A stretch of 64,000 bases of DNA from JBJMQS01 sp045802605 (GTDB lineage Bacteria; Planctomycetota; Planctomycetia; Gemmatales; Gemmataceae), in NCBI GenBank assembly GCA_045802605.1, contig JBJMQS010000050.1, positions 49,170-113,169 on the forward strand, written 5' to 3'. Shown here in pieces: positions 1 through 9,427 of this stretch. The position numbers and the translations under genes are program-made. Each line of letters starts with the position of its first letter. Positions within the stretch are counted from its first letter, which is position 1. The notes beneath the pieces were generated by a model. The model searched no databases. It was given only the letters and a program-made list of their open reading frames with translations, and was not told where the DNA came from.

Positions 1-415
1 CGTCGGCGGCGACCCAAGCATCTTCCTCGATCACAATCGGCGCAGTGACGAGCGGCATGTCTGATCGCGTGTAGTCGTGGGTGCCTGCGCAGAGATGGGC
101 ATACTGACTCACCATCGAGCGGGCTTTGAGCGTAATGGGCCCGAGACAGTACAGGATCGCGTGATCGCCCACGATCACGTCTTCTGCGATCGTCAAATTC
201 CATGGAACTTCGATGGAAACCGATGGCCGGATGCGGGCACTGGAGTGCACGGTCGCCCCGCACGAGCGTAGCAAAAACACGCGGAAGCGGTAGCAGCGAA
301 AGCTCCAGCGAAAAAGCGTCGCTTGAACGAGGTACCACAACACCCGCCGGAGCTTTTGCCCACGCGTCCAGGCGCTTTTATGGCGAGACTTCGGATCGAT
401 GGCGGGTGCGGTCAC
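1..415 (-). CDS. WcaF-like hexapeptide-repeat acetyltransferase, partial (left edge)
   Basis: Partial gene running off the left edge; 138 codons are visible. The translation reads as the N-terminal half of a colanic-acid-type (WcaF-like) O-acetyltransferase: a basic, Trp-rich start (KSAWTRGQKLRRVLWYLVQA), then left-handed beta-helix turns with the family pieces VPWNLTIAEDV, ILYCLGPITL, SQYAHLCAGTHDY and IVIEEDAWVAAD. The His in AHLCAGTHDY fits the acetyl-CoA dependent active site of the family. The reading frame is bounded by the TAA of the upstream glycosyltransferase (425-427), so the start must lie after it; a GTG at 415, nine bases downstream, gives the expected full N-terminus, and there is no ATG. 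It probably acetylates a sugar of the polysaccharide made by the neighbouring genes. Family is clear; the substrate is inferred from context. Confidence 0.8.
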   Translation of the reverse strand, partial: MTAPAIDPKSRHKSAWTRGQKLRRVLWYLVQATLFRWSFRCYRFRVFLLRSCGATVHSSARIRPSVSIEVPWNLTIAEDVIVGDHAILYCLGPITLKARSMVSQYAHLCAGTHDYTRSDMPLVTAPIVIEEDAWVAAD

Positions 416-424
416 AGCGCAAGC

Positions 425-1579
425 TTACCGCACAGACCTGCCGGCGGCGAGTTGTTCATACACTTGCACGCTGTGAGCGGCGATTTGCGGCCAGGTAAAG
501 CGGGATTCGACGAGTTGCCGGCCCGCCCGGCCCATTGCGGCGGCAGTGGCAGGGTCGCCCAAGACGGATTCGAGTGCATGGGCGATGGCCCCCACATCCA
601 AGGGCACGACGTGCCCAGCGCCGGCCTGGCCGACTTCAGGGAAGTGGCACGCGTCAGAGATCACAACCGGAACCCGGCACGCCATCGCTTCGAGGATGGC
701 CATACTGAAACCTTCCTGGCGGCTGGGCAGGCAGAAGACCGAGGCTCCAGCAATCGCGGACCATTTGTCGGGGCCGAACAGTGGTCCGGGCATCCGCAGC
801 CGATCGATCAGATTCAGTTTCGTCATTTGCTGACGAAACTGTTCTTCCGCACCCCCGTCGGGGCCAACGACTACGAGCAGCAACTCGGGGTGTCGTGGCG
901 CGAGGCGTGCGAACGCATCCGCAAGAAAATCGAGGCCCTTTTTGTAATGCAGCCGACTGAGGAACAAGACGTACGCGCTATCGGCCGGGCCCTTCGGATG
1001 CGCTCGAAATTTAGCTTGATCGGGCGGCTTTCGCAGTTCGTCAAGCGCGATGCCATTCGGAATCACCACTCGCGGCGCGGTCAAACCGAGTGGTTCCAAT
1101 AGTCGGGACTCATCGTCGTTAAGCACATGCAATCCCGCGGCGCGGTTGAGCATCGTGCGAAATCCCAGAGCCAGCGCAAGCTTTTTCTTGACGGGTTTTT
1201 GCGAAAGGCTCCACGGATCAAGCATGCCATGCGGCGCGATGAGATAGGGAATGCCGCGTCTGTAAGCCTCGCGCCCTGCGCAGTAGATGACGGGCTCCCA
1301 TAGACCATGTAGGTGCAATACGTCTCCGAACTGCAGAATTCCGGCGAGTTCTTTTCTTGCGCCGCGAAAGAGATCGAGAAGTCTATGAGTTGGCAACTGA
1401 TGGAATCGTCGGCGGCTCACCGCGGACTCTTCGGTGGCCACTGGAAGCGGATGGAACACCTCCGCGGCCACAGTGACTTGATGGCCCAACGCCGCTTGGG
1501 CCTCGGCCAGGTTGGCGACGACGACCGGAGGGCCCCCCTGCGCCGGATCCATTGACGCAATGAGGTGAGTGATGCGCAT
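425..1579 (-). CDS. GT4-family glycosyltransferase
   Basis: A 384-residue GT-B fold glycosyltransferase of the GT4 (Glycos_transf_1) family. The N-terminus (MRITHLIASMDPAQGGPP) is the usual first beta strand and glycine-rich acceptor-side loop. The second domain carries VLFLSRLHYKKGLDFL, LLVVVGPDGG and the E-x7-E nucleotide-sugar signature in RQEGFSMAILEAMACRVP. A longer frame opens at 1612, but ATG 1579 starts exactly at the conserved first strand and is preferred. It lies just upstream of the acetyltransferase and is divergent from the next glycosyltransferase, with 90 bases between starts. It presumably adds one sugar to a cell-surface polysaccharide repeat unit in the cytoplasm; donor and acceptor cannot be read from the sequence. 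Confidence 0.88.
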   Translation of the reverse strand: MRITHLIASMDPAQGGPPVVVANLAEAQAALGHQVTVAAEVFHPLPVATEESAVSRRRFHQLPTHRLLDLFRGARKELAGILQFGDVLHLHGLWEPVIYCAGREAYRRGIPYLIAPHGMLDPWSLSQKPVKKKLALALGFRTMLNRAAGLHVLNDDESRLLEPLGLTAPRVVIPNGIALDELRKPPDQAKFRAHPKGPADSAYVLFLSRLHYKKGLDFLADAFARLAPRHPELLLVVVGPDGGAEEQFRQQMTKLNLIDRLRMPGPLFGPDKWSAIAGASVFCLPSRQEGFSMAILEAMACRVPVVISDACHFPEVGQAGAGHVVPLDVGAIAHALESVLGDPATAAAMGRAGRQLVESRFTWPQIAAHSVQVYEQLAAGRSVR

Positions 1580-1669
1580 ACTGAATTGTGCGCAAAAACC
1601 CTGCGGTTGCAACGGTTGGGAGCGTTCGATATCAAGCGAGGGTGTCCTGTCCTTGGCTTTCGGTGCCTA

Positions 1670-2842
1670 ATGACCCGTCCTGTTGTTGCCATTATCGCCA
1701 ATTCGCCAACGCCATATCGGCTGCACTTTCACCGGCGCCTGGTCCGGGAATTGTCAGGTATTGAGTGGTGGAGCCTTTTCACGCATGACGAATCAAATGC
1801 ACCATGGCGAAGCGCCGAGGCTGACGAAATTCGCCCCGTGAAATTCGGTGCGGGCGAGCCATCGGCGCACCAGGACAAAATTACCAGCGCCTGGCACGAG
1901 TACCGCAAGGGCGGCCGCATCATTCGCTGGCTCGTCGCCCACAACGCTCGCGCCGTCGTTGTGATGGGCTACAACGACCCGGGCCGCGTCCGCATTATTC
2001 GCTGGTGCCATCGGCACCGGATCCCGGTCTTCCTCGGTGGTGACTCCAATATCAAGGGCGACACTGCGTCAGGGATTCGGCGTTGGGTAAAGCACATTTT
2101 CCTTCCCTCGATCATTCGGCGCTGCAATGGAATCCTCGCCTGTGGCATCCTGGGCCGTGAGTACTTCCAAAAGTATGGAGCGTCGCCTAACCGCATTTGG
2201 TATGTGCCGTACGAACCCGATTACGACTTGATCGCGTCGGCTACTCCGGAACAAATTGATGCGACCTATCGGCAATTCGATCTGCCGCGAAATCGCCGAT
2301 ATATCATCTATTGCGGACGCCTCATTTTCGTGAAGCGCGTCGATTTGCTAACAAAGGCTTTTGCCGACATCGCCCGAGAGCGGCCGGATTGGGATCTGAT
2401 CGTCGTCGGAGATGGTCCACTTCGCGCCGAATTGGAAAATAGTATTCCTCGAGAGTTGCGGAGCCGGTGCCACTGGCTCGGTTTTCTAGACGACCAGGCG
2501 ACAATCGCACGACTGCAGCGCGGTGCCCGCGTCGCCGTATTGCCAAGCGATTACGAACCCTGGGGCGTCGTGGTCGGTGAATCGGTAGCGGCCGGACTAG
2601 CGACGATTGTCAGCGATGTGGTCGGCACTGGGGCTGAACTCGTGCAGGACGGAGTCAACGGGCGCGTTTTTCAGCACGGCGATCAAGCCGCTTTGACCGC
2701 CGCGCTTCGAGATGCGACGGACACTGATACGCTCGAGCGCTATAGCCATGCGTGTGCCACGGTTTTGAAACAATGGCGCGATGCGGGAGACCCGGTGGCG
2801 GGCCTTGCAGCGGCGTTGGCGTCAGCGGGCGTTACGGGCTAA
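1670..2842 (+). CDS. GT4-family glycosyltransferase
   Basis: A 390-residue glycosyltransferase, the only plus-strand gene inside this part of the cluster. The N-terminus MTRPVVAIIANSPTPYRLHF has the NSPTPYR-type motif seen in many GT4 enzymes. The C-terminal domain has YIIYCGRLIFVKRVDLL, DLIVVGDGPLRAELE and the donor site PSDYEPWGVVVGESVAAG. An in-frame ATG at 1565 would add 35 residues with no family character and would overlap the divergent gene's start, so ATG 1670 is chosen. Its 3' end overlaps the 3' end of the convergent polymerase gene by 21 bases (2822-2842). Role in surface polysaccharide assembly is inferred from neighbours. Confidence 0.87.
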   Translation: MTRPVVAIIANSPTPYRLHFHRRLVRELSGIEWWSLFTHDESNAPWRSAEADEIRPVKFGAGEPSAHQDKITSAWHEYRKGGRIIRWLVAHNARAVVVMGYNDPGRVRIIRWCHRHRIPVFLGGDSNIKGDTASGIRRWVKHIFLPSIIRRCNGILACGILGREYFQKYGASPNRIWYVPYEPDYDLIASATPEQIDATYRQFDLPRNRRYIIYCGRLIFVKRVDLLTKAFADIARERPDWDLIVVGDGPLRAELENSIPRELRSRCHWLGFLDDQATIARLQRGARVAVLPSDYEPWGVVVGESVAAGLATIVSDVVGTGAELVQDGVNGRVFQHGDQAALTAALRDATDTDTLERYSHACATVLKQWRDAGDPVAGLAAALASAGVTG

Positions 2843-4159
2843 ACCCGTCTGCGGACCTGCCCGGGTCGCAGCAGTCACAGGCCTTTGGCTCTGAACATTC
2901 GCAACCGCCAACTTGGCCCAGGCGAGGCCGGGCCATGCGAAAACGATCATGTGAATGTAGTTCACCAGCAGCCAGGTCGTATGGTGAGTGATCGTGTGCA
3001 ACGCCGGGCTCATGAGCGCCATGAATGCCAACTGCGACCAGAGGTCGCCGCGTACGGCGCGGTTGTACCAACGGCCCATGATGTAGCCGACGATGTAGAA
3101 TTTGAGGAATCCCAGCCACCAAAATGATTCGAAGGCATCAGCCATTCCCGTGCTCGTAGAGCCTGGGGGCCCTTCGTAGCCATAGACGTCCTTGGGTGTA
3201 TCGGGAATGTAGAACTTAATACTCTGCTTGAGGTCATAACCAAATATCTGCCCCGGAAAATATGCGTGCACCAAGTGGTTCCAGTGAACTCCGCCCCAAT
3301 CGAATTCCATTTTCTCGTTGGCTGCATAAATGTGCCAGGCGCAATTGCGCATCTCAGGGCCGCCTTCGCTAAGAATCTTGCCGAAGTTGCCGATCAGCTC
3401 AGCATGTTCCAGTTTTTGCAAAAACGTCTCGTCTTCATTGCCTCGGAATTCGCCAACACTATTGGCCCAAAGGGTGCCGACCGAGAAAATGACGACGAGT
3501 AGCCAGCTAGGTAGCACGATTCTCCGCCCAAGGAACAACCCCAAAATAAGCACGAAGAATGTATTTGCGGCATCGGCCCGCCGAGCTCCCGTGATAAAGA
3601 CGACGACATTCAATAGCATCCCAGCGATGACACATAGCAAAGCGGCCGGTGATTTCGTACGGAAATACATGTAAGCCATAATCGCGAAGCCATATTTGGA
3701 CATGCTCACAAAGAAAAGAACGATCGTAATCGAACCGCTCCATTGGCTACCGAGAGCTTCGAAATCTTCTTTGGAATAGAACTGAATGGCAACCTGATAA
3801 ATCAAGCTGCCAAAAAGCATGAGGAAAAAGCCGAACATAAGAATTCGGTTCTGATTGAAGGCGGACAATGGTTGGATCGCCATTGAGCCGGGACGGGCAT
3901 TGCCGGCGCTGTCACCGAGCCACAACGCCCCTAAGCAGAGAATGGACATCAACGCTGTCAGGTCCAGTGCACCTTCGCGCAACGTCGTGTGGACAGACTG
4001 TTCATTGGCTAGACCAATGAGCTGAGGAATCGCGAAACCCACAAACACGGCCGCGGCAAAAACTGGAAAGCGATATGTCCGTTGGCGGCTCGAAAAACCC
4101 CATACCAACATCGACGCGTTGAGGATGATCAACAGCCACAAGAGGATTCCAAAATTCAT
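2822..4159 (-). CDS. Wzy-like polysaccharide polymerase (membrane protein)
   Basis: A 445-residue protein with about ten or more hydrophobic segments, beginning with a membrane helix at residues 1-20 (MNFGILLWLLIILNASMLVW). Topology, length, a longer hydrophilic loop around residues 230-330, and its place as last gene of a glycosyltransferase/flippase operon fit an oligosaccharide repeat-unit polymerase (Wzy or O-antigen polymerase). These are diverse in sequence, so the call rests on topology and context rather than a motif. Its ATG (4157-4159) overlaps the stop of the upstream glycosyltransferase by four bases, indicating translational coupling. Base composition is somewhat more AT-rich than its neighbours, which is common for wzy genes. 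An O-antigen ligase-like function is the alternative. Confidence 0.65.
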   Translation of the reverse strand: MNFGILLWLLIILNASMLVWGFSSRQRTYRFPVFAAAVFVGFAIPQLIGLANEQSVHTTLREGALDLTALMSILCLGALWLGDSAGNARPGSMAIQPLSAFNQNRILMFGFFLMLFGSLIYQVAIQFYSKEDFEALGSQWSGSITIVLFFVSMSKYGFAIMAYMYFRTKSPAALLCVIAGMLLNVVVFITGARRADAANTFFVLILGLFLGRRIVLPSWLLVVIFSVGTLWANSVGEFRGNEDETFLQKLEHAELIGNFGKILSEGGPEMRNCAWHIYAANEKMEFDWGGVHWNHLVHAYFPGQIFGYDLKQSIKFYIPDTPKDVYGYEGPPGSTSTGMADAFESFWWLGFLKFYIVGYIMGRWYNRAVRGDLWSQLAFMALMSPALHTITHHTTWLLVNYIHMIVFAWPGLAWAKLAVANVQSQRPVTAATRAGPQTGLARNAR

Positions 4160-5394
4160 CGCTGAGCCTCGATCCGATCCAGGGCTGTCAAAAGGTTCCG
4201 TGCGTAGGTCTCAAAGTCGAATTCCGCCGCTCGGGCGCGGGCCAGTTTTCCCATCATACGGCGGCGTTCGACATCTGACGCCAACTCGTCGAGCCGGGCA
4301 CAGATGGCAGCCGGATCCCGAATGGGCACGATAAATCCTTCGGCCCCATCACGGACGACACTGCCGCAGTTTGGTGTACAAACGACCGGCAATCCCGAGG
4401 TCAGGGCTTCATACGTGGAAGTTGCCGACCCTTCGCACAAGGAAGGCAGCAGTAATACATCCGCCCACGCATAGTGCTTCACGACTTCCGAGCGCGGGAC
4501 CATGCCGGTAAACTCGATGTCGCTGCCGAGTTCATTTCGCGCGCTCTCGGCTAATTTTAGTCCACCCACCCAGCGAAATTGTGCTCGCCCGCGTAACCCC
4601 TTCGCCGCCTCGACCGCATAAGGCGTGCCTTTGCGCAGGCCGGCAGCGCCAACCGTCAGTACCCGCAATGGGCCCTCATGCTCAGCACGCTCGGGCACGT
4701 CGAAGCGGTTATCGACCCCATAGGGGACGACAACACATCGCTCAGCGGGCCCGCCATAGGCAATGACGCTGTCGCGCACGAAATCGGAGCCGCAGAGCAC
4801 CAAGTCTGCTAGGTCCCACTCTTGGCCTTCCCGCTCAGCGAATTGGTCAAATTCCGGTGCGGAGCCCGGATCCGGCTCCCAATTCGGATAGCGATTCCGC
4901 TCGTCGGCGAGCAATTGTCGTTCGAAGGCATAAGGGGCAATTGTCTGTTCGACGACGCCATGCAATCCCTGGCGACGGGCGTGTTGCAGGATTTCTAGGG
5001 CGGCCGTATTGTACCCGAAGACGGCCGTCGCGCCCGCCCAGTCCTGTTGGGCCACCCATTCAGTGAATCGCCGGTTCACATCCAAGAAAAGACGAACACG
5101 TTCTAGCTCCGTGTTGGTGCGAGCAAAAGCGCGGGCATAACGAATTCCCAAACGAGTGAATGCTCGAATACGTTCTGGTGGCACTTCTTTTGGGGTTCGA
5201 TTCAGCAATCGTTCCAGCACTCTTGGGCGAAGGCCTTTGGGCCAGTGACCTAATACGCCCAAAACGCCTTGCGTTGCAGAAAAGTCCGTCAGTAGCCGGC
5301 TCAATCGGTTTTCGCGGTGCAGGATCCGTGGCACCGCATAATGCATGCGAGCACCAAGCATTGCTACCAGGTATGACGGTCCCGGGTTACTCAT
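4156..5394 (-). CDS. GT4-family glycosyltransferase
   Basis: A 412-residue glycosyltransferase. The N-terminal domain begins MSNPGPSYLVAMLGARMHYA with ARMHYAVPRIL as the first strand and loop. The donor-binding domain shows LRVLTVGAAGLRKGTPYAVEAA, WADVLLLPSLCEGSATSTYE (E-x7-E type signature) and SGLPVVCTPNCGSVVRDG. A frame with 26 extra residues exists upstream, but ATG 5394 overlaps the end of the preceding gene by eight bases, matching the coupled organisation of this operon. Its 3' end overlaps the polymerase start by four bases. Donor sugar unknown. Confidence 0.87.
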   Translation of the reverse strand: MSNPGPSYLVAMLGARMHYAVPRILHRENRLSRLLTDFSATQGVLGVLGHWPKGLRPRVLERLLNRTPKEVPPERIRAFTRLGIRYARAFARTNTELERVRLFLDVNRRFTEWVAQQDWAGATAVFGYNTAALEILQHARRQGLHGVVEQTIAPYAFERQLLADERNRYPNWEPDPGSAPEFDQFAEREGQEWDLADLVLCGSDFVRDSVIAYGGPAERCVVVPYGVDNRFDVPERAEHEGPLRVLTVGAAGLRKGTPYAVEAAKGLRGRAQFRWVGGLKLAESARNELGSDIEFTGMVPRSEVVKHYAWADVLLLPSLCEGSATSTYEALTSGLPVVCTPNCGSVVRDGAEGFIVPIRDPAAICARLDELASDVERRRMMGKLARARAAEFDFETYARNLLTALDRIEAQR

Positions 5395-6499
5395 GGTTGG
5401 ACAGAATCCATTGCAACATTTGCTCGGCCCGGTTTTGCCAGGTGTTTCGCAGAATGTATTGGGCTCGGCCAACGAGATCAGTTCGATAGTCGGGCGATGT
5501 CATCGTGCGCAAAAGATTCACGCAATCGTCGGCCGTCGGTCCGATTTCAATAAACGGCCGATGCTCATACGCTTCACGGATCGCGGTTGAGAGAATCGGA
5601 CGATCCGTCGCCAAATAGTCGTACAGCCGTAATGGCGAACGCCGATGGTTTTGCTCGTTGACTTCCAGAGAATTGAAACAAACGTCATAGTGCATCAAGT
5701 AACGCGGCAAGTCTTCGTGCGGCTTTGTCCCCAGATGGCGAACATTCGGCCTCGAAAGCACCGACTGGATTCGTTTCGTCATTTCGGCCGACTCTAGAAA
5801 AATGGGCCCGACGAACACGAAACTCATGTGGGGCAGGGCGTCAGAAATCGTCGCGATAAGGTCCCAGTCGTAGCTTCGATTGATTTGCCCGACGCAGCCG
5901 ATAATCGGCCGAGGCAAGTCGGCCAAATCCTCGGGCATTGGCTCGCGCTGGTTGGATAAACGTTCGAGGAATGATTCCGCCACGGCGTTGGGAAGGTAAT
6001 GCACTGGCTGCGATGTGTGAGCGCTAAAGTCATCCGCCAAAGCGTGGGAGATCGCGAATACCGAATCGCATTCGCACAACAACTCTTTCTCCAAACGAGC
6101 GACTGAAGTTGCGTCCCAATCGTAAGCGAGAAAAGGGTCATAAGCGAAATATGACCGGTTGACGCCCGGAAATGATTTGGCGACGCGGGCATAGAACGGC
6201 GTCGTGAAAACGAGAGAGGTGGCGGCTTCTGGATTGCGCCGCACCCTGCGCACGGCGGATTGCACGATGGCCGAGGAGGCCGCGTAAGCACGGGTCCACC
6301 CTGGCACCAGAACAGTCAACTCGCGCGTGCGCTCGTCCACCTGTCGCCAGCGAAAAATCTGCCGCATCGAGCCGCGATGATTGCGAACGTAGTCCACCGC
6401 ACTGTAAACGCGCAGCAAATCGACGGCCACCTCGCCGGGCATTCCCGCGAAGAGTGATCGCACCCAGGGTGCGTTGCCATCGATGACGACCAGGCGCAT
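5387..6499 (-). CDS. glycosyltransferase (GT-B fold)
   Basis: A 370-residue protein starting MRLVVIDGNAPWVRSLFAGM. It has GT-B fold features: FAYDPFLAYDWDATSVARLE mid-protein, PIIGCVGQINRSYDWDLI at the start of the C-terminal domain, FVFVGPIF, and DVCFNSLEVNEQNHRRSPLR before YDYLATDRPILST, the usual donor-site region with a sequence variant typical of TuaH/WbpZ-type enzymes. ATG 6499 shares one base with the flippase stop (TGATG), and its TAA overlaps the next gene's ATG by eight bases. It is therefore the third gene of a tightly coupled operon. Likely transfers one sugar of the repeat unit; specificity unknown. Confidence 0.82.
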   Translation of the reverse strand: MRLVVIDGNAPWVRSLFAGMPGEVAVDLLRVYSAVDYVRNHRGSMRQIFRWRQVDERTRELTVLVPGWTRAYAASSAIVQSAVRRVRRNPEAATSLVFTTPFYARVAKSFPGVNRSYFAYDPFLAYDWDATSVARLEKELLCECDSVFAISHALADDFSAHTSQPVHYLPNAVAESFLERLSNQREPMPEDLADLPRPIIGCVGQINRSYDWDLIATISDALPHMSFVFVGPIFLESAEMTKRIQSVLSRPNVRHLGTKPHEDLPRYLMHYDVCFNSLEVNEQNHRRSPLRLYDYLATDRPILSTAIREAYEHRPFIEIGPTADDCVNLLRTMTSPDYRTDLVGRAQYILRNTWQNRAEQMLQWILSNHE

Positions 6500-7959
6500 C
6501 AGGTCTCCGTAGTTGGTGGGGATTCCAGTGGCTTGCGGCGGATCATGCGGCGAACCTCGGCCACGGTTTCGGGATCACACAACCAAGCGAGAAGGATGAA
6601 CATAGCGCTAAATAGTGTGCCGGTGAGGATGAGTCGCTGCCAGTTCGTGCCAAATTGCAAAAGCTGCGTTTTCACCAAGAGGGTAAAGCCACCAGAAGCT
6701 AACCCAATCAAAACGGCTGGAGTCAGTCGGCGGACGAGGGGCCAGGGAGTCATCTGGAGCTTCCGCAGCACCCAGCCAATGACGACCGCCCAGGCGGCCA
6801 GTTGCGCGACGCCAAACAGAAGTGCCATGGAAGCCAAGTCCATTTGCAGCGCTATCACCCCCGCGATGAGGTTACCCACAATAACCACAACGCCATAGAG
6901 CGACCAGAGATTGGATCGCCCGAGAGCCAACCCCAAGTACATAGCCACCCAGCCGGCACCAGCATTGAGAAGCAGCGGCAGGCACAAAGCAGGCAGCACA
7001 CGAGGATCGTGTTGCCAAGCCGGGCCGCCCAAAAACAAAACGAGCTCGGGAGAAGTCGTGACCAATCCCCAACCGCAGAACACCACGATCACCGTCAAAG
7101 CCGACGACCCTCGAAGGAAGAGTTCGCGCAGCCGAATGACATCGTGTTGATTTTGCGAAAACAGCGGGAAGATTAGCCGCTCGAACGCTTGAATGACATT
7201 GAAATTAACCAGTTCCTTAAGCGCCACCAATCGTCCGAAAATGCCCAAGATTTCTTCGCCGCCGATGCGGACGACAAAGAGGCGTTGCAACGGCAGGACG
7301 ACGCTCGTCAGGTAATAGGCCAAGCCCATATGGAGGCCGGGTCGAAGGCAGCTTCGTGCGATGGCTCGGTTGAAATGTCGCGGCCAGCGCAACGGCTCGA
7401 ACCACTGAATGGAAATGTTGGCGACGACTTGTGCGACCACGGCTTGGAGAATCAGTGAAAAGGCTCCGAACCCGGCCAAGGCGAAGCCAACGCCCGAGCA
7501 GAACTGTGCCACGGCTACGATTGTCTGCTGCTTAACTTCAGCCCGAAACGCTAGCCGGCGCGACATGCAAGCCAGTTGGGTGTCGTGGACGGCAGACAAT
7601 AGGGCGGTTAAGCCGAGGCCTGCGCCAATCCAAAAATACATCACGTTGTTTTCAATCTGGGCGACATAAAATCCCGCGCCGACGTTGAGCAGGAGCAAGA
7701 CGACTCCCGAGCCAAACAAAAGCACGACCAGCGTGTCCCGCAATTCCTCTTCCGGCCAATCACGGTTTTGCACGAGGAACCGCCGCAGGCCGAAGTCACC
7801 TACACCGGCGACGAGCCCAGCTACTGCTGCCACTAAATCTACTTTTCCGAAAGCGGCGGGACCGAGACACCGCACCAGGATCAGAGAACCCAAAATCCGC
7901 ATGACCTGGGCGGCGAGATTGCTGATGAAAACCTGCAATCGATCGGAGACGTGGATCAT
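6499..7959 (-). CDS. Wzx-like lipopolysaccharide/oligosaccharide flippase
   Basis: A 486-residue membrane protein of the MOP superfamily (polysaccharide biosynthesis/Wzx type), with about 12-14 hydrophobic segments. The N-terminus MIHVSDRLQVFISNLAAQVM, then RILGSLILVRCLGPAAFGKV, is the conserved first helix and loop of Wzx/RfbX-type flippases (the LGPAAFG motif is characteristic). ATG 7959 is chosen over an upstream ATG at 8070 because it overlaps the preceding gene's stop by four bases, like the rest of this operon, and starts at the conserved helix. It would flip lipid-linked repeat units across the inner membrane for the downstream Wzy-like polymerase. Confidence 0.88.
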   Translation of the reverse strand: MIHVSDRLQVFISNLAAQVMRILGSLILVRCLGPAAFGKVDLVAAVAGLVAGVGDFGLRRFLVQNRDWPEEELRDTLVVLLFGSGVVLLLLNVGAGFYVAQIENNVMYFWIGAGLGLTALLSAVHDTQLACMSRRLAFRAEVKQQTIVAVAQFCSGVGFALAGFGAFSLILQAVVAQVVANISIQWFEPLRWPRHFNRAIARSCLRPGLHMGLAYYLTSVVLPLQRLFVVRIGGEEILGIFGRLVALKELVNFNVIQAFERLIFPLFSQNQHDVIRLRELFLRGSSALTVIVVFCGWGLVTTSPELVLFLGGPAWQHDPRVLPALCLPLLLNAGAGWVAMYLGLALGRSNLWSLYGVVVIVGNLIAGVIALQMDLASMALLFGVAQLAAWAVVIGWVLRKLQMTPWPLVRRLTPAVLIGLASGGFTLLVKTQLLQFGTNWQRLILTGTLFSAMFILLAWLCDPETVAEVRRMIRRKPLESPPTTET

Positions 7960-9227
7960 GGCCGCTTTCCACCCGATCCTGCGACCGACCCTAGGTGGGC
8001 CCGCAATACCCGATCCCAGCCATCCAAAACCCGTTCTCGAGCGAAATGATCTTGATAGGTCTGGTAGCACCGCGCTTGGAGTTGCCGCAAGTTATCTGGC
8101 GAACGCGCGAGCTGCCGCAACGCGTCCGCCGTATCATCAAGCGTAGAGGCGTTTAGCAGCCAACCAATGTCGTACTCCTTGATCCAGTGAGCGACGGCCG
8201 CGTGGCCGGCACCGGCAAAAATGACCGGGCGGCCAATCGCCAGCGAGCCAAAGAATTTTGATGGAACCACTGTGCCGGTCCACGCTGGCTGCAGCGACGT
8301 CAAGTGAATGTCGGCGGCTCCGAGCCGTTTCTCCAAATCTGCCTCGGCCGCGAACCCGGCGAATCGAATGTTGCTATCCTCCGCCGTGATCGCTTGCTTC
8401 AACTGCTCGACACGGTTGCCGCGTCCCGCGAAGCAAAAGGCGATCGGCTCGCCCCGGAGTTTCCGCGCGAGCGCAAGAATCTCTTCGTAGCTATGAGCCC
8501 TGCCGAAGGTTCCCGAGTAAAGCACTCCGAGCGATGCATCGCCAAATAACTCGCGGCGGATCGCGGAGTCCGCATCAGTCGGACGCGCTGGCTCAACGAG
8601 CGCCCACGGAGTCAGTGTGTTGACCTGTGCGGCCGATCCATAACTGGCGAGCACATCGCGCATGCATGAACCGATATCGACAATCACGTCACAGGAGCGA
8701 TAGGCCCAGCGCAATCCCCAGCGAATCATCCGCACCAACGTTGATCGCGGCGACAACATCCCTTCGGCAACCGCCGCTTCCGGGTAAATGTCAAATCCCC
8801 AGTGGGCGATGACGACTCTCGGCCGAACGACCTTCCATGGTATCGCGGCTAACACACTCAAGATCGGGTCAGTTCCGATCAGCACGACCTGAGGGCGATT
8901 GCGCCAGGTCGTGAGCGCTTGGCCGCCCCAAATCAAAATCATCCACGCGGCATTGAGAATGCGTCCGATGTTGCCTGCCTGTCGAAAGCGAGGCCGCCAG
9001 ATGCGCTGAATCGCCACTCCGTTGCGAAATTCTCGCAACGGATATTTTTTGGTTTCGTCCGGATAGCCGCGATTGCTGGGGCAAACCGTGACGTCCCAGC
9101 CGCGCCGCACCAATCCTTCGGCCAAATCGGTGAAGTGTCGGGCACTCACGTTTTCGTTCGGCGCGTAGTGGTGGTAGTAGATTCGAATTCGTGGTCGATT
9201 GGAATCCCTAGGCAGGAGTTCGGACAT
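7956..9227 (-). CDS. GT4-family glycosyltransferase (WbuB-like)
   Basis: A 423-residue glycosyltransferase resembling WbuB-type GT4 enzymes. After a short polar leader, RIRIYYHHYAPNENVSARHF and LAEGLVRRGWDVTVCPSNRG match the N-terminal pattern of that group. The C-terminal domain contains GVLYSGTFGRAHSYEEILAL, FCFAGRGNRVEQL, LGAADIHLTSLQPAWTGTVV and PSKFFGSLAIGRPVIFAG, the P-S-K donor site found in WbuB/WcaI-like proteins. It is first in a five-gene minus-strand operon and overlaps the flippase start by four bases (7956-7959). The 200-base gap upstream (9228-9427) is shared with the divergent methyltransferase. Confidence 0.87.
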   Translation of the reverse strand: MSELLPRDSNRPRIRIYYHHYAPNENVSARHFTDLAEGLVRRGWDVTVCPSNRGYPDETKKYPLREFRNGVAIQRIWRPRFRQAGNIGRILNAAWMILIWGGQALTTWRNRPQVVLIGTDPILSVLAAIPWKVVRPRVVIAHWGFDIYPEAAVAEGMLSPRSTLVRMIRWGLRWAYRSCDVIVDIGSCMRDVLASYGSAAQVNTLTPWALVEPARPTDADSAIRRELFGDASLGVLYSGTFGRAHSYEEILALARKLRGEPIAFCFAGRGNRVEQLKQAITAEDSNIRFAGFAAEADLEKRLGAADIHLTSLQPAWTGTVVPSKFFGSLAIGRPVIFAGAGHAAVAHWIKEYDIGWLLNASTLDDTADALRQLARSPDNLRQLQARCYQTYQDHFARERVLDGWDRVLRAHLGSVAGSGGKRP

Positions 9228-9427
9228 ATCGGTGCTATGACCCCTAACCTCGGACCTCCAAATCCTGCGAGTTGCGCGATAAGGAAATTCAGGTAATATT
9301 TTGCATTTCGAAAAATGACTTGTAAAGAGTTAAGAGCACGCTCGCCGAATTTGCGGTCAGTTGGCCGAATCACATTCGGTGCTACCATTCCGCCTGTTTC
9401 AATAGGCCGGTCCGTAGGAGGTCGTCG
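9228..9427. other. divergent intergenic region, probable promoters on both strands
   Basis: About 200 bases separate the five-gene polysaccharide operon (minus) from the FkbM gene (plus). The stretch 9280-9330 is noticeably AT-rich compared with the surrounding coding DNA, as expected for promoters, but I cannot assign specific -10/-35 boxes. A strong ribosome-binding site (AGGAGG, 9416-9421) sits six bases before the GTG at 9428. Confidence 0.4.
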
